Below, piece after piece: positions 50,468 through 58,059 of a stretch of DNA of 64,000 nucleotides; the first letter of the stretch is position 1, and every line of letters begins with the position of its first letter. This stretch comes from Streptomyces sp. NBC_00286 (lineage in GTDB: Bacteria > Actinomycetota > Actinomycetes > Streptomycetales > Streptomycetaceae). The DNA lies in NCBI RefSeq assembly GCF_036173125.1, contig NZ_CP108054.1:2232001-2296000 (forward strand), written 5' to 3'. The position numbers were made by a program, and so were the translations under genes. The notes under the pieces were generated by a model. That model ran no database searches, was not told where the DNA came from, and saw only the letters and a list, made by a program, of their open reading frames with translations.

Positions 50468-52741
50468 TCAGCCCTCCATACGCAGGAGGGCTGGTACGGC
50501 GGTCAGGGCGGCCCGTGACGACTGGGCGACCCGGATCTCCAGCGTGCCGGGCGCGACGGTCGTCTCCAAGCCAGCGTCGACCAGGGTGAGTTGGTCGGCT
50601 TCGAGTGGGATGTCGACGGTACGGGACTCGCCCGGCGCGAGGCCGACGGAGCGGAAGGCACGGAGTTCGAGGGCGCGCGGCCAGACGGGGGTCAGTAGCC
50701 GCCGGACGTAGACCTGGACGACCGTACGCCCGTGCCGCTCCCCCGTGTTGGTGACGTCGGCCTCGACGGTGTGCCCCTCCCGTCCCGATAGGCGCGGCGG
50801 GCCGTACGCGAAGGTCGTGTACGACAGGCCGTGCCCGAAGGAGTACAGCGGCTCGGCGCTTTCGTCCACGTAGGAGCCGTACTCGGTGTCCTTGTGGTTG
50901 TAGTAGACGGGGAGTTGGGCCGCCGAGCGGGGGACGGAGACGGGGAGGCGGCCGGTCGGTTCTGCGTGGCCGAGCAGGACCTCGGCGATCGCGTCTCCTC
51001 CCCATGGGCCCGGGTACCAGGCGGTGAGCAGGGCCGCCGCGAGGTCCGCCGCCTCCGGGACGGCGTGTGGGCGCCCCTGCACCAGGACGACCACGGCGGG
51101 GGTGCCGGTCGCCGAGACGGCGCGCAACAGCTCGTACTGCGACTCGCCGAGCCGCAGCCCGGCGAGGTCGACGCCCTCGCCGCAGGTCATCTGCGAACTG
51201 GCCTGCTGGGCGGCCCCGTTGGTCGCGAAGTCGGTCTCGGGGGTACGGGCGCTGCTGCCGCCGAGTACCAGTACGGCCAGGTCCGCGGCGTCGGCGACGG
51301 AGACGGCTTCGGGTATGCCGGAGGTGTCGGCGCCGGTGAGGGCGCAGCCGCGGGCGTGGGTGATCTGCACCCCGGGCGCGGCGAGCAGCCGCAGCCCGTC
51401 GAGCACGCTCGTGCCGGTGCCGGGGCGTTGCGGGGCTGTGTAGTCGCCGAGTTGGTGCGCGGTGGTGGCGGCGTGCGGGCCCAGGACGGCGATACGGGTC
51501 GCGGTCGGGGGGATTGGGAGGACGTCGGCGTTGTTGTGGAGGAGGGTAACCGCGGCTCGGGCCAGGGCGGTGCTCAGGTCTCGGCCGAGGGCTGTGGGAG
51601 GGGAGGCCAACTGGTCTGTCGTATAGGGGCGTTCGAAGAGGCCGAGGCGGAATTTCAGGTGGAGGACGCGGGTGACGGCCGCGTCCAGGGTTTCCTCCCG
51701 TACGAGACCCCGCTCGACCGCCTCTTCCAGGTGCGTAAAGCCCTCGTCCCAAAGGCTCAGGTCGACACCGGAGTTGAGGGCGAGAGCACCGGCGGAGACC
51801 TTGTCGCCGGTGATCCGGGCCAGCCGGTCCACCGCCAACCCGTCCGCCATGACCAGGCCCTCGAATCCCCAGCGTTCCCTGAGGAGATCGGTGAGCACGG
51901 CGCGATTGCCGGAGCAGGGCATGCCGTCGACCTCGTTGTACGCGGCCATGACGGCGGCGGCTCCGGCCCGGACACCGGCGCGGGCGGCGGGGAGGTGGAT
52001 CTCGTGGAGTTCGCGGGGGCTGAGCTCGGACTCGGCGGAGTTGCGGCCGCCGATGGTGGCGCCCTGGCCGGCGAAGTGCTTGAGCACGACGGGGGCCTTG
52101 TCGGGGGCGAAGATTTCGCCGGGGTTCCTGCCCTGCATGCCGCGTACGAGCGCCTCGGTGAAACGGGACGCGAGGTACGGGTCCTCGCCGAAGCACTCCT
52201 CGGTGCGGCCCCAGCGGGGATCGCGGGCGATGTCCAGTGCGGAGACCAGCGCCAAGTGCCCGCCGCGCGCCCGGAGTTCAGCTGCGGCGTGGGCCGCGGC
52301 CTGCTCGTACAGCTCGGGATCCCAGGTGGCGCCGACGGCCAGGTTCACCGGGAACACGGTGCCGTCCAGGGCCATGTGGCCGTGGGGGACCTCCTCGACG
52401 AGCAGGGCGGGTATGCCGAGCCTGCTTTCGTTGACGACGTGGCGCTGCACCAAGTCGGCGAGCGCCGCGCTGTCCGCGGCGTCGGCTCCGGTGACGTGGT
52501 CCACGCCCGACCAGGCGTCGGCGCGCAGCAGTCCGTAGAGGGCGCCGAGTCCGGCGAAGCGTTCGGTTTCGGCGTGGAGGGCTTCGGTGAGTTCGAAGCC
52601 GGAAGGGGTGCGGCGGTAGGCGTTCCAGCCGTACATGCGCTGGTTGAGCTGCCCCACTTTCTCACGCAGCGTCATTCGGCTGAGCAGGTCACGGACGCGG
52701 GCTTCGATGGGGGCGGCGGGGTTGCGATAGAGGGCGGTCAC
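50468..52741 (-). CDS. GH3 beta-glycosidase
   Basis: A 757-residue glycoside hydrolase family 3 enzyme of the beta-glucosidase/beta-xylosidase type. Barrel motifs: ALDIARDPRWGRTEECFGED, VVLKHFAGQG and FEGLVMADGLAVDRL with the nucleophile Asp. The second domain has LAVLVLGGSS and the C-terminal fibronectin-like domain ends the protein (VQVYVRRLLTPVWPRAL). No signal peptide, so it works on imported sugars. The GTG start at 52741 overlaps the stop of the GH5-like gene (GTGA), so both are cotranscribed. Substrate specificity is not readable from sequence. Confidence 0.93.
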   Translation of the reverse strand: MTALYRNPAAPIEARVRDLLSRMTLREKVGQLNQRMYGWNAYRRTPSGFELTEALHAETERFAGLGALYGLLRADAWSGVDHVTGADAADSAALADLVQRHVVNESRLGIPALLVEEVPHGHMALDGTVFPVNLAVGATWDPELYEQAAAHAAAELRARGGHLALVSALDIARDPRWGRTEECFGEDPYLASRFTEALVRGMQGRNPGEIFAPDKAPVVLKHFAGQGATIGGRNSAESELSPRELHEIHLPAARAGVRAGAAAVMAAYNEVDGMPCSGNRAVLTDLLRERWGFEGLVMADGLAVDRLARITGDKVSAGALALNSGVDLSLWDEGFTHLEEAVERGLVREETLDAAVTRVLHLKFRLGLFERPYTTDQLASPPTALGRDLSTALARAAVTLLHNNADVLPIPPTATRIAVLGPHAATTAHQLGDYTAPQRPGTGTSVLDGLRLLAAPGVQITHARGCALTGADTSGIPEAVSVADAADLAVLVLGGSSARTPETDFATNGAAQQASSQMTCGEGVDLAGLRLGESQYELLRAVSATGTPAVVVLVQGRPHAVPEAADLAAALLTAWYPGPWGGDAIAEVLLGHAEPTGRLPVSVPRSAAQLPVYYNHKDTEYGSYVDESAEPLYSFGHGLSYTTFAYGPPRLSGREGHTVEADVTNTGERHGRTVVQVYVRRLLTPVWPRALELRAFRSVGLAPGESRTVDIPLEADQLTLVDAGLETTVAPGTLEIRVAQSSRAALTAVPALLRMEG

Positions 52742-53973
52742 GGCATCTGAATGAGTTCGCTGATACCCCGTGCCGCCAAATACTCCGCGTCATCCGCCCG
52801 TGCGGCCGGCACTACCGCCGGGCGCACGCCCTGCGTCCGTAGTCGCATCCACTCGTCGAAGTACGCCCCACCCGGGCCGGACACGGACCGGGTGGCCGGC
52901 GTGCAGTCCAGGACCAGCGCGGTGTCGCGCGGCTGCGCCGGGTGCGCCCCAGTGCGCAGCTTCGCCACCGCGTCCGCGAGAGCCGTGGCGATGGGCTTCG
53001 CCCGGCCCGTGGAGTCGAAGAGGCCCAGGGTGTACTCCAGGTCCGGGAAGTCGGCCAGGGAGCGGTCCACGTCGTGCGAGCACCACCAGGTCACGCCCCA
53101 CAGGTCCGTGCAGTCGCCCGCGTTCAGGACGGTCGCGCGGGCGAAATCGGGTGCGTCGGCTGCCGGGATGTGAGGCTCGGGTGCTCCGGTCTCCTGGACC
53201 CAGACCGGGCGGGCCGGTTCGGTGGCGTACGCCTTGGCGAGTTCCACTCCGTACTCGGCGAGGTGCTGGACCTGCGGGGAGCGGGGACCGTAGCGGCGTG
53301 CGCAGTTGGCGGAGAACACCCAGGGGTGGACGGTGGTCAGGTCGCCCTTGCGGGCGGAGGCCTCGGGGGTGAAGGGGTGGTCGTCGCCGTACCAGGCGGC
53401 GTCGTAGGCGGAGTGGGTGACCAGGCCTTTTGCGCCCAGTCCGGAGCGGGCGGCGGTCAGCAGGGTGTCGAGGTAGTGGTCGACCTGGTCGGGTGTCACG
53501 GGGTTGTGTTCGACGAGGTTGTTGAGTTCGTTGCCGAGCTGGAGGCCGAGGAGGTTGGGGCGGTCGGCGAGGGCGCGGCCCAGGACTCGTAGGAGTTCGG
53601 CTTGGGCCTCGATGGCCTCGGGGTCGGTGAACACATTGCGGTGGTGCCAGCTGCGGGTCCACTCCGGGTAGAAGTCGAAGCTGGACAGGTGGCCCTGGAT
53701 GCCGTCCACGAGAACGTCGAGGCCGGCCTCGCCAGCCAGGTCGACCAGGCGCACCAACTGGTCGACGGCGGCGGTGCGGATGAGCGTGCGGTTGGGCTGG
53801 AGGAGCGGCCAGAGGTGGAAGATCCGTACGTGGTCGAGGCCCAGACCGGCTATCTGCGCCAGGTCCTCGCGTGCGTGCGCCGGGTCGAAGTCGTGCCAGG
53901 AATGGAACCAGCCGCGACGGGGGGTGTAGTTGACGCCGAAGCGCAGGTTCGCGGGCGCGGTGGGAGTGTTGAT
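52738..53973 (-). CDS. GH5-like (beta-mannosidase/endoglycosidase-type) glycosidase, non-standard start
   Basis: A 411-residue clan A glycosidase: LRFGVNYTPRRGWFHSW at the N-terminus, LGLQLGNELNNL with the acid/base Glu, and PVWVQETGAPE with the nucleophile Glu. The family point is that homologue-like sequence starts at FGVNYTP, so translation must begin slightly upstream. A very strong AGGAGGAGGT (53978-53987) precedes, at four bases, an ATC codon (53973-53971), and no ATG, GTG or TTG is in frame nearby. I therefore place the start at ATC, with low certainty. A mutated start or a later TTG (53757) are alternatives. Confidence 0.75.
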   Translation of the reverse strand: MNTPTAPANLRFGVNYTPRRGWFHSWHDFDPAHAREDLAQIAGLGLDHVRIFHLWPLLQPNRTLIRTAAVDQLVRLVDLAGEAGLDVLVDGIQGHLSSFDFYPEWTRSWHHRNVFTDPEAIEAQAELLRVLGRALADRPNLLGLQLGNELNNLVEHNPVTPDQVDHYLDTLLTAARSGLGAKGLVTHSAYDAAWYGDDHPFTPEASARKGDLTTVHPWVFSANCARRYGPRSPQVQHLAEYGVELAKAYATEPARPVWVQETGAPEPHIPAADAPDFARATVLNAGDCTDLWGVTWWCSHDVDRSLADFPDLEYTLGLFDSTGRAKPIATALADAVAKLRTGAHPAQPRDTALVLDCTPATRSVSGPGGAYFDEWMRLRTQGVRPAVVPAARADDAEYLAARGISELIQMP

Positions 53974-54072
53974 GGGGACCTCCTCCTGTTCGGGCCCGGC
54001 CGGAACGCGTAAGGCCTCGTCTGGAACTCGTCGGGCCCTATCGCCCCTCGTCGGACCTTGCCTCCGGCGAAT

Positions 54073-54116
54073 GTATCAACCACCATGGTCGCCAATGAAC
54101 AATGATTTGAACCAGG
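54073..54116. promoter_or_regulatory. Two TTGAACCA-type motifs in the GH5/kinase divergent region
   Basis: GTATCAACCACC (54073-54084) and ATTTGAACCAGG (54105-54116). The second would lie inside the kinase gene if translation starts at 54095, but upstream of the ribosome binding site if it starts at 54122. Confidence 0.5.
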
Positions 54117-55117
54117 ATTTCGTGGTCGGCCTGGACGCGGGCGGAACACGTACGCGCGCCGTCCTGGCGTCCGCGCGCGACGGCCGCCCGCGGGGTGAGG
54201 GCGCCGCGGGGCCGGGCAACGCCCTGACCGTCCCGGTTCCTCAACTCACCGACCACCTTGCCGAGGCGATCGCGGAGGCCGTGCCGGACGGGCTGCGCGG
54301 CCGGGTGGTGGCGGTGGCGGGCGGGTTCGCGGGAGCGTCACGTACCGCCGCGGACGAGCCCGGCCGCCTCAACGCCCACTCCGCCCTCACCTCGGCGCTG
54401 CGACAGCTCGGCATCACCGCCGCATCCGTCGAGATCTACAGCGACATCGAGGCCGCCTTCGCCGCCGCACCCGGCACCCCCGCGAACGGCCTCGCCCTGG
54501 TTGCCGGCACCGGCGCGGTCGCGGCCCGCATCACCGACCACCGCTGCACCGCTACCGCGGGCGGCGACGGCTGGCTCCTCGGCGACGACGGCAGTGGCTT
54601 CTGGATCGGACGCGAGGCGGTGCGTACGGCGCTGCGTATGGCGGATGGACGGGGTGGCCCTACGGTCCTGGCGGCGCTGGTCGCCCGGGCGTACGGGCTT
54701 CCGGACGAGGTGGTGCCGGACGGCGGCGCGAAGGGGCCCGCCTTCGCGTCACGGGAACAGCGCGAGGCGTACCGCATGCGACTGCTACCCGCCGTCATGG
54801 CCGAGCCCCCGACCCGCCTCGCCGCTCTCGCGCCACTGGTGAGCGAGGCGGCCCGGGACGAGGACACCGTCGCCACAGCCATTCTCCGCGAGGCGGCCGA
54901 TCAACTGGCCGAGACCGTCCGGGCGTTGGGCTGCCGACCTGGCGAGCACTTGGTTGCCACCGGCGGACTACTCGGCGCGGACGGTCCTCTCACGGAGGCC
55001 GTGCACCGCCGCCTGCGGGAACTCGGGCTGGAGGTCGACCGGGTGACGGACGGCTGCGGCGGTGCGGTGGCGCTGGCCCGCCTGGAGCGCGAACTCGCTC
55101 CGCGGGTTGTGCGCTAG
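54095..55117 (+). CDS. BadF/NAGK-type sugar kinase
   Basis: A 340-residue ASKHA-fold kinase of the N-acetylglucosamine kinase type: VVGLDAGGTRTRAVLAS (phosphate 1), GLALVAGTGAVAAR (phosphate 2) with GGDGWLLGDDGSGFWIGR, and LVATGGLLGADGPL (adenosine site). It phosphorylates an amino sugar, probably GlcNAc or glucosamine. The ATG at 54095 has no ribosome binding site; a GTG at 54122 has AGGA four bases upstream and would put the regulator motif outside the gene. It is divergent from the GH5-like gene and closes the sugar locus. Confidence 0.9.
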   Translation: MNNDLNQDFVVGLDAGGTRTRAVLASARDGRPRGEGAAGPGNALTVPVPQLTDHLAEAIAEAVPDGLRGRVVAVAGGFAGASRTAADEPGRLNAHSALTSALRQLGITAASVEIYSDIEAAFAAAPGTPANGLALVAGTGAVAARITDHRCTATAGGDGWLLGDDGSGFWIGREAVRTALRMADGRGGPTVLAALVARAYGLPDEVVPDGGAKGPAFASREQREAYRMRLLPAVMAEPPTRLAALAPLVSEAARDEDTVATAILREAADQLAETVRALGCRPGEHLVATGGLLGADGPLTEAVHRRLRELGLEVDRVTDGCGGAVALARLERELAPRVVR

Positions 55118-55220
55118 GGCGGCCACGGGTTCGTCATGCGTCACGGCCAGGCGCGTTCGATTCGATCTGCTCGGACGGCATAGGCGGCGGGACCGCCCCG
55201 GGCCAGCGCCTTGTGGATTC

Positions 55221-55877
55221 TCAGGCGGCAAGACGCACCACGGCTCGGCAAAGCTCCTCCACCTCTTCGGCGGTCATGTCGTATTCGTAGACGATGTCCT
55301 CGATCGACTCGCCCGCGTCCCACAGATCTGCCACGGCTTTCACCGGTACGCGGTTGGCCTCGACCACCGGGAGCCCGTGGCCAAACCGCGGGTCGATGAC
55401 GACCGGCACCGATTCCGGGTACTGGCGGAGCCGAAGGCTGGAGGGAAACTCATCACCGGCGTCCCATGACAGATAGCGGAGATAGTCCGCCACGGCCTCT
55501 TGGATGGTGGCCTGGCCGTCGCGGGCACGGCGCAGATCACCCAAACTGTGGTCGATGAAGATGTCGACGCCGTCAGTCGCGATGCGTTTCGACACCAGGC
55601 CGTAAGGCGTGTCGAAGGCCCTGCGCAAGGCTGCGGCGGCTTCCCGGATCTCCGTCATCCTCAGGCCCAGATCGCGCAAGGAGCGCAGGACGTAGGCCTC
55701 GGCCACAGCCACGAAAGGAACGGACGGCTGACCTCGCCGCACGGAAACGATGTGATGGACCAGAGGAGCGCCGGCGGCCTGCCTGCGCAGCCACGTGTCC
55801 AGGGTGAACCGAGGAATCTGCAAGTACTGGGAGGTCTCCGTCGATGTCAGTAGACCCTCATCAAATCTGTCGATCAT
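55221..55877 (-). CDS. DUF433-type antitoxin-like protein
   Basis: A 218-residue protein. The first 70 residues are a MerR-like winged helix (STETSQYLQIPRFTLDTWLR), and residues about 150-215 are the DUF433 domain (VIDPRFGHGLPVVEANRVPV, ADLWDAGESIEDIVYEYDMT, EEVEELCRAV). DUF433 proteins are usually the antitoxin in pairs with a PIN-like (DUF5615) toxin. No toxin gene is found on either side here, so it is either an orphan antitoxin or a regulator. The ATG at 55877 has GGGAGGTGAGG upstream. Confidence 0.88.
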   Translation of the reverse strand: MIDRFDEGLLTSTETSQYLQIPRFTLDTWLRRQAAGAPLVHHIVSVRRGQPSVPFVAVAEAYVLRSLRDLGLRMTEIREAAAALRRAFDTPYGLVSKRIATDGVDIFIDHSLGDLRRARDGQATIQEAVADYLRYLSWDAGDEFPSSLRLRQYPESVPVVIDPRFGHGLPVVEANRVPVKAVADLWDAGESIEDIVYEYDMTAEEVEELCRAVVRLAA

Positions 55878-56005
55878 GATCCTCACCTCCCTTCGATACG
55901 GCGTGCGCTGCCGCATGCTTGCACATTCAGGATGCCATCGGTCCAGGTCGGTCGAACGTTCACCCGATGGCGTGTGGCTCGGGCGCCCGTACCGAGAGTG
56001 GGCGT

Positions 56006-56290
56006 TCAGCCCAGGTGCGCGATGAAGGTGCGCCAGGCGTGAGGGGTAAACGTGATCACGGGGCCGGTGGGGAGCTTGCTGTCGCGGACGGGGATGACGG
56101 AGGGGATGTTGTCGGCGACTTCGACACACTCGCCTTGCCCGCCGCTGTAGGTGCTGATGCGCCATGCCGCTCCAGCGAGGGTGGGGATGTTGTCGGCGAC
56201 TTCGACGCAGTTGCCCTGCCCGCCGCTGTAGCTGCTGGCACGCCATACCGCTCCGGCGAGTGCGGACTCCATGTGGTGGTCCTGGCTCAT
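56006..56290 (-). CDS. DUF397 protein with internally duplicated N-half (module 3)
   Basis: A 94-residue DUF397 protein, longer than its 69-residue relative in module 2, because the first half occurs twice: LAGAVWRASSYSGGQGNCVE and LAGAAWRISTYSGGQGECVE, each followed by VADNIP. The C-terminal half (RDSKLPTGPVITFTPHAWRT) is single. The ATG start overlaps the XRE stop (ATGA). It probably acts with the XRE protein; the duplication could change its stoichiometry or ligand binding. Confidence 0.92.
   Translation of the reverse strand: MSQDHHMESALAGAVWRASSYSGGQGNCVEVADNIPTLAGAAWRISTYSGGQGECVEVADNIPSVIPVRDSKLPTGPVITFTPHAWRTFIAHLG
56102..56263 (-). repeat. 81-bp tandem duplication inside the DUF397 gene
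   Basis: Units 56102-56182 and 56183-56263 both begin GGGGATGTTGTCGGCGACTT and are identical over most of their length. The size, 27 codons, keeps the frame. Confidence 0.9.
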
Positions 56291-57159
56291 GATCGGTACT
56301 CCTTGGCGATGCGACGGATCAACCTGAGCGATTCCGTCGGCGGCAGCGCTGTGGTGCGGGCGTCGTCGAAGAGGGTGCGGTAGTACGCGACCTCGGGTTC
56401 GCGCTCCATCCAGATGTTGCCGGTTGGGGTTTCCGTCAACACGAGGTCGAAAGAGGTCACTTGGGGGAAGCTCAGCAGCAGGTACGGGCCGAACATACCT
56501 GAATGCGCACCGCGCGAGAACGGCAATACCTGGACAGTGATGTTGGGACGCTCCGCCATTGCGGCCAGGTGCTCCAGTTGCGCCTGCATCACCGCAGGAC
56601 CGCCTACGTGCTGGCGGAGGACTCCTTCCGCCAGCACCGCCCAGAGCGACATGGGGTCGTCGTCGGTGAGCCGTTGTTGTCGGGCGAGACGCACCTGGAC
56701 GAACTGATCGATCTCCTCAGGTGTCTTCCAGGCGCGGGACGCGACCGTCACTGCGCGACCGTACTCCGCGGTCTGGAGAAGCCCTGGGATCAGCTGCACC
56801 TCGTACGTACGGACGCTGTCGCAGATGGTCTCCAGCTCGATCTGGTCGCGGTACGAATCTCCCAGAACGGAGCCGTACTGATGCCACCAGCCGTCCCGGC
56901 GGCGTCGGTTGGCTCGCTGCGCCATGGCGCCCAGGCGGCTGCGCGTCTCCGGGTCCTCGACCTGGTACGCGTGCATGAGCGCGGTCAGATCTGGGATGCG
57001 GACGGGTACGTGCCCGTTCTCCATGCGGCTGATCTTTCCCTTGGTGCAGTCGAGCACCTCGGCCGCTTCGGCCATGGACACACCTGCCACCTCACGGAGC
57101 TTGCGGAGTTCATCACCGAGTTGGCGTCCGAGCACGGTGGACGGTTTGACAGTAGGCAT
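56287..57159 (-). CDS. XRE-family regulator with DUF5753 (module 3)
   Basis: A 290-residue WhiJ/Scr1-like regulator: HTH at about residues 10-65 (LGDELRKLREVAGVSMAEAA, LDCTKGKISRMENG), then DUF5753 (IELETICDSVRTYEVQLIPG, LLQTAEYGRAVT, NITVQVLPFSRG, DLVLTETPTGNIWME). The ATG at 57159 starts MPTVKPSTVLG. It is divergent from the HATPase gene; the intergenic region contains a perfect GCAATATTGC palindrome at 57238-57247. Confidence 0.92.
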   Translation of the reverse strand: MPTVKPSTVLGRQLGDELRKLREVAGVSMAEAAEVLDCTKGKISRMENGHVPVRIPDLTALMHAYQVEDPETRSRLGAMAQRANRRRRDGWWHQYGSVLGDSYRDQIELETICDSVRTYEVQLIPGLLQTAEYGRAVTVASRAWKTPEEIDQFVQVRLARQQRLTDDDPMSLWAVLAEGVLRQHVGGPAVMQAQLEHLAAMAERPNITVQVLPFSRGAHSGMFGPYLLLSFPQVTSFDLVLTETPTGNIWMEREPEVAYYRTLFDDARTTALPPTESLRLIRRIAKEYRS

Positions 57160-57345
57160 GCGTGACTCCTACCAGAGGCCGGACCAGAAGGACGTGGGAC
57201 TTACCCGAAAGAGTGAAACAGGGCTCGCAGGCTCCATGCAATATTGCGCCGATTCATATGCTGCGGAACGCTGTACGTGGCGCGTCACCAACCAGCGCTC
57301 CCGTACGGGGACTTGAGCACCGTCTATCGACCCTCAGGGGGCGTC

Positions 57346-57981
57346 ATGGCAGAGAGCTTCGGCTCGAACGAAGTCACCTTTCGGCTGTCCCGTAGCCGTC
57401 GAAGCGTGCCGAGGTCCCGAGCGGCGCTGCACGCCGTACTCGGCGAATGGGAAGTCGCCCAAGACGTCCTGGAAACCGCCGAGTTGGTGCTCTCGGAGTT
57501 GGTGACCAACGCGCTGCGCGTACCGGTGCCGAGTGATCGGCAGGTGAGCGTACGGATCGCGCGATCGCCGGAGGATGGCCTGCTGCGGCTGGAGGTCAGC
57601 GACGCCGGCTCGGGCAGACCCGAAGTTCGGAAGCCCAGTGACGACGAGACCGGTGGGCGCGGGCTGTTGCTCGTGGAGGCGCTGGCTCACCGATGGGGAG
57701 TTGAGCGGCGCGCGGGCGGGATCGGGAAGACCGTATGGGCGGAGCTCAAAGCGTCGGACATCGTGGCGGAGCCTGTTGAGTGGCAGGTGGCCGCCGTCAT
57801 GGTCCGGCCCGGACAGCGCGTGCGGGTGCGGGGAGAGTGGCGCGCTGTCCGGACCGTACGAAGTGAGCGGTACGCGACCGGTGGACTCGCCGTCGTGCTG
57901 GGGCTGGACGAAGGGCCGGCGTTGCGCGTGCCCGCGGTCGAGCCGCTGGCCGTGCGGGGTGAGGGCGACGGGACAGCGTGA
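57346..57981 (+). CDS. HATPase-domain regulator with C-terminal extension (module 3)
   Basis: A 211-residue GHKL ATPase of the anti-sigma type: AELVLSELVTNALRVPVPS (N-box), LEVSDAGSGRP (G1) and GGRGLLLVEALA (G2). After the ATPase domain (about residue 145) there is a beta-rich extension of about 65 residues (VRPGQRVRVRGEWRAVRTVR, GGLAVVLGLDEGPALRVPAV) that the other two modules lack. The ATG at 57346 follows AGGGGG. The stop lies in a 47-base tandem duplication that also includes the stop of the convergent histidine kinase gene. Confidence 0.88.
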   Translation: MAESFGSNEVTFRLSRSRRSVPRSRAALHAVLGEWEVAQDVLETAELVLSELVTNALRVPVPSDRQVSVRIARSPEDGLLRLEVSDAGSGRPEVRKPSDDETGGRGLLLVEALAHRWGVERRAGGIGKTVWAELKASDIVAEPVEWQVAAVMVRPGQRVRVRGEWRAVRTVRSERYATGGLAVVLGLDEGPALRVPAVEPLAVRGEGDGTA

Positions 57982-58059
57982 AGCTCTGGTCCTTCAGTCC
58001 GCGCTCAGCGGACGACGGGACAGCGTGAAGACCTGGTCCCCTCAGTCCGCGCTCAAGGG
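57966..58059 (+). repeat. 47-base tandem duplication over two convergent gene ends
   Basis: CGACGGGACAGCGTGAAG begins both copies (57966 and 58013), followed in each by CAGTCCGCGCTCA. The first copy holds the HATPase stop, the second the histidine kinase stop. Confidence 0.85.

Noticed and set aside
50831..52750. Long plus-strand open frame opposite the GH3 gene
   Set aside because: Gly/Val/Glu-rich translation without domains; the minus strand carries all GH3 motifs.
55140..55220. Remnant of a DUF5615-type toxin downstream of the DUF433 gene
   Set aside because: The short frame has no start codon and its residues do not show PIN-like acidic motifs; too little to support.
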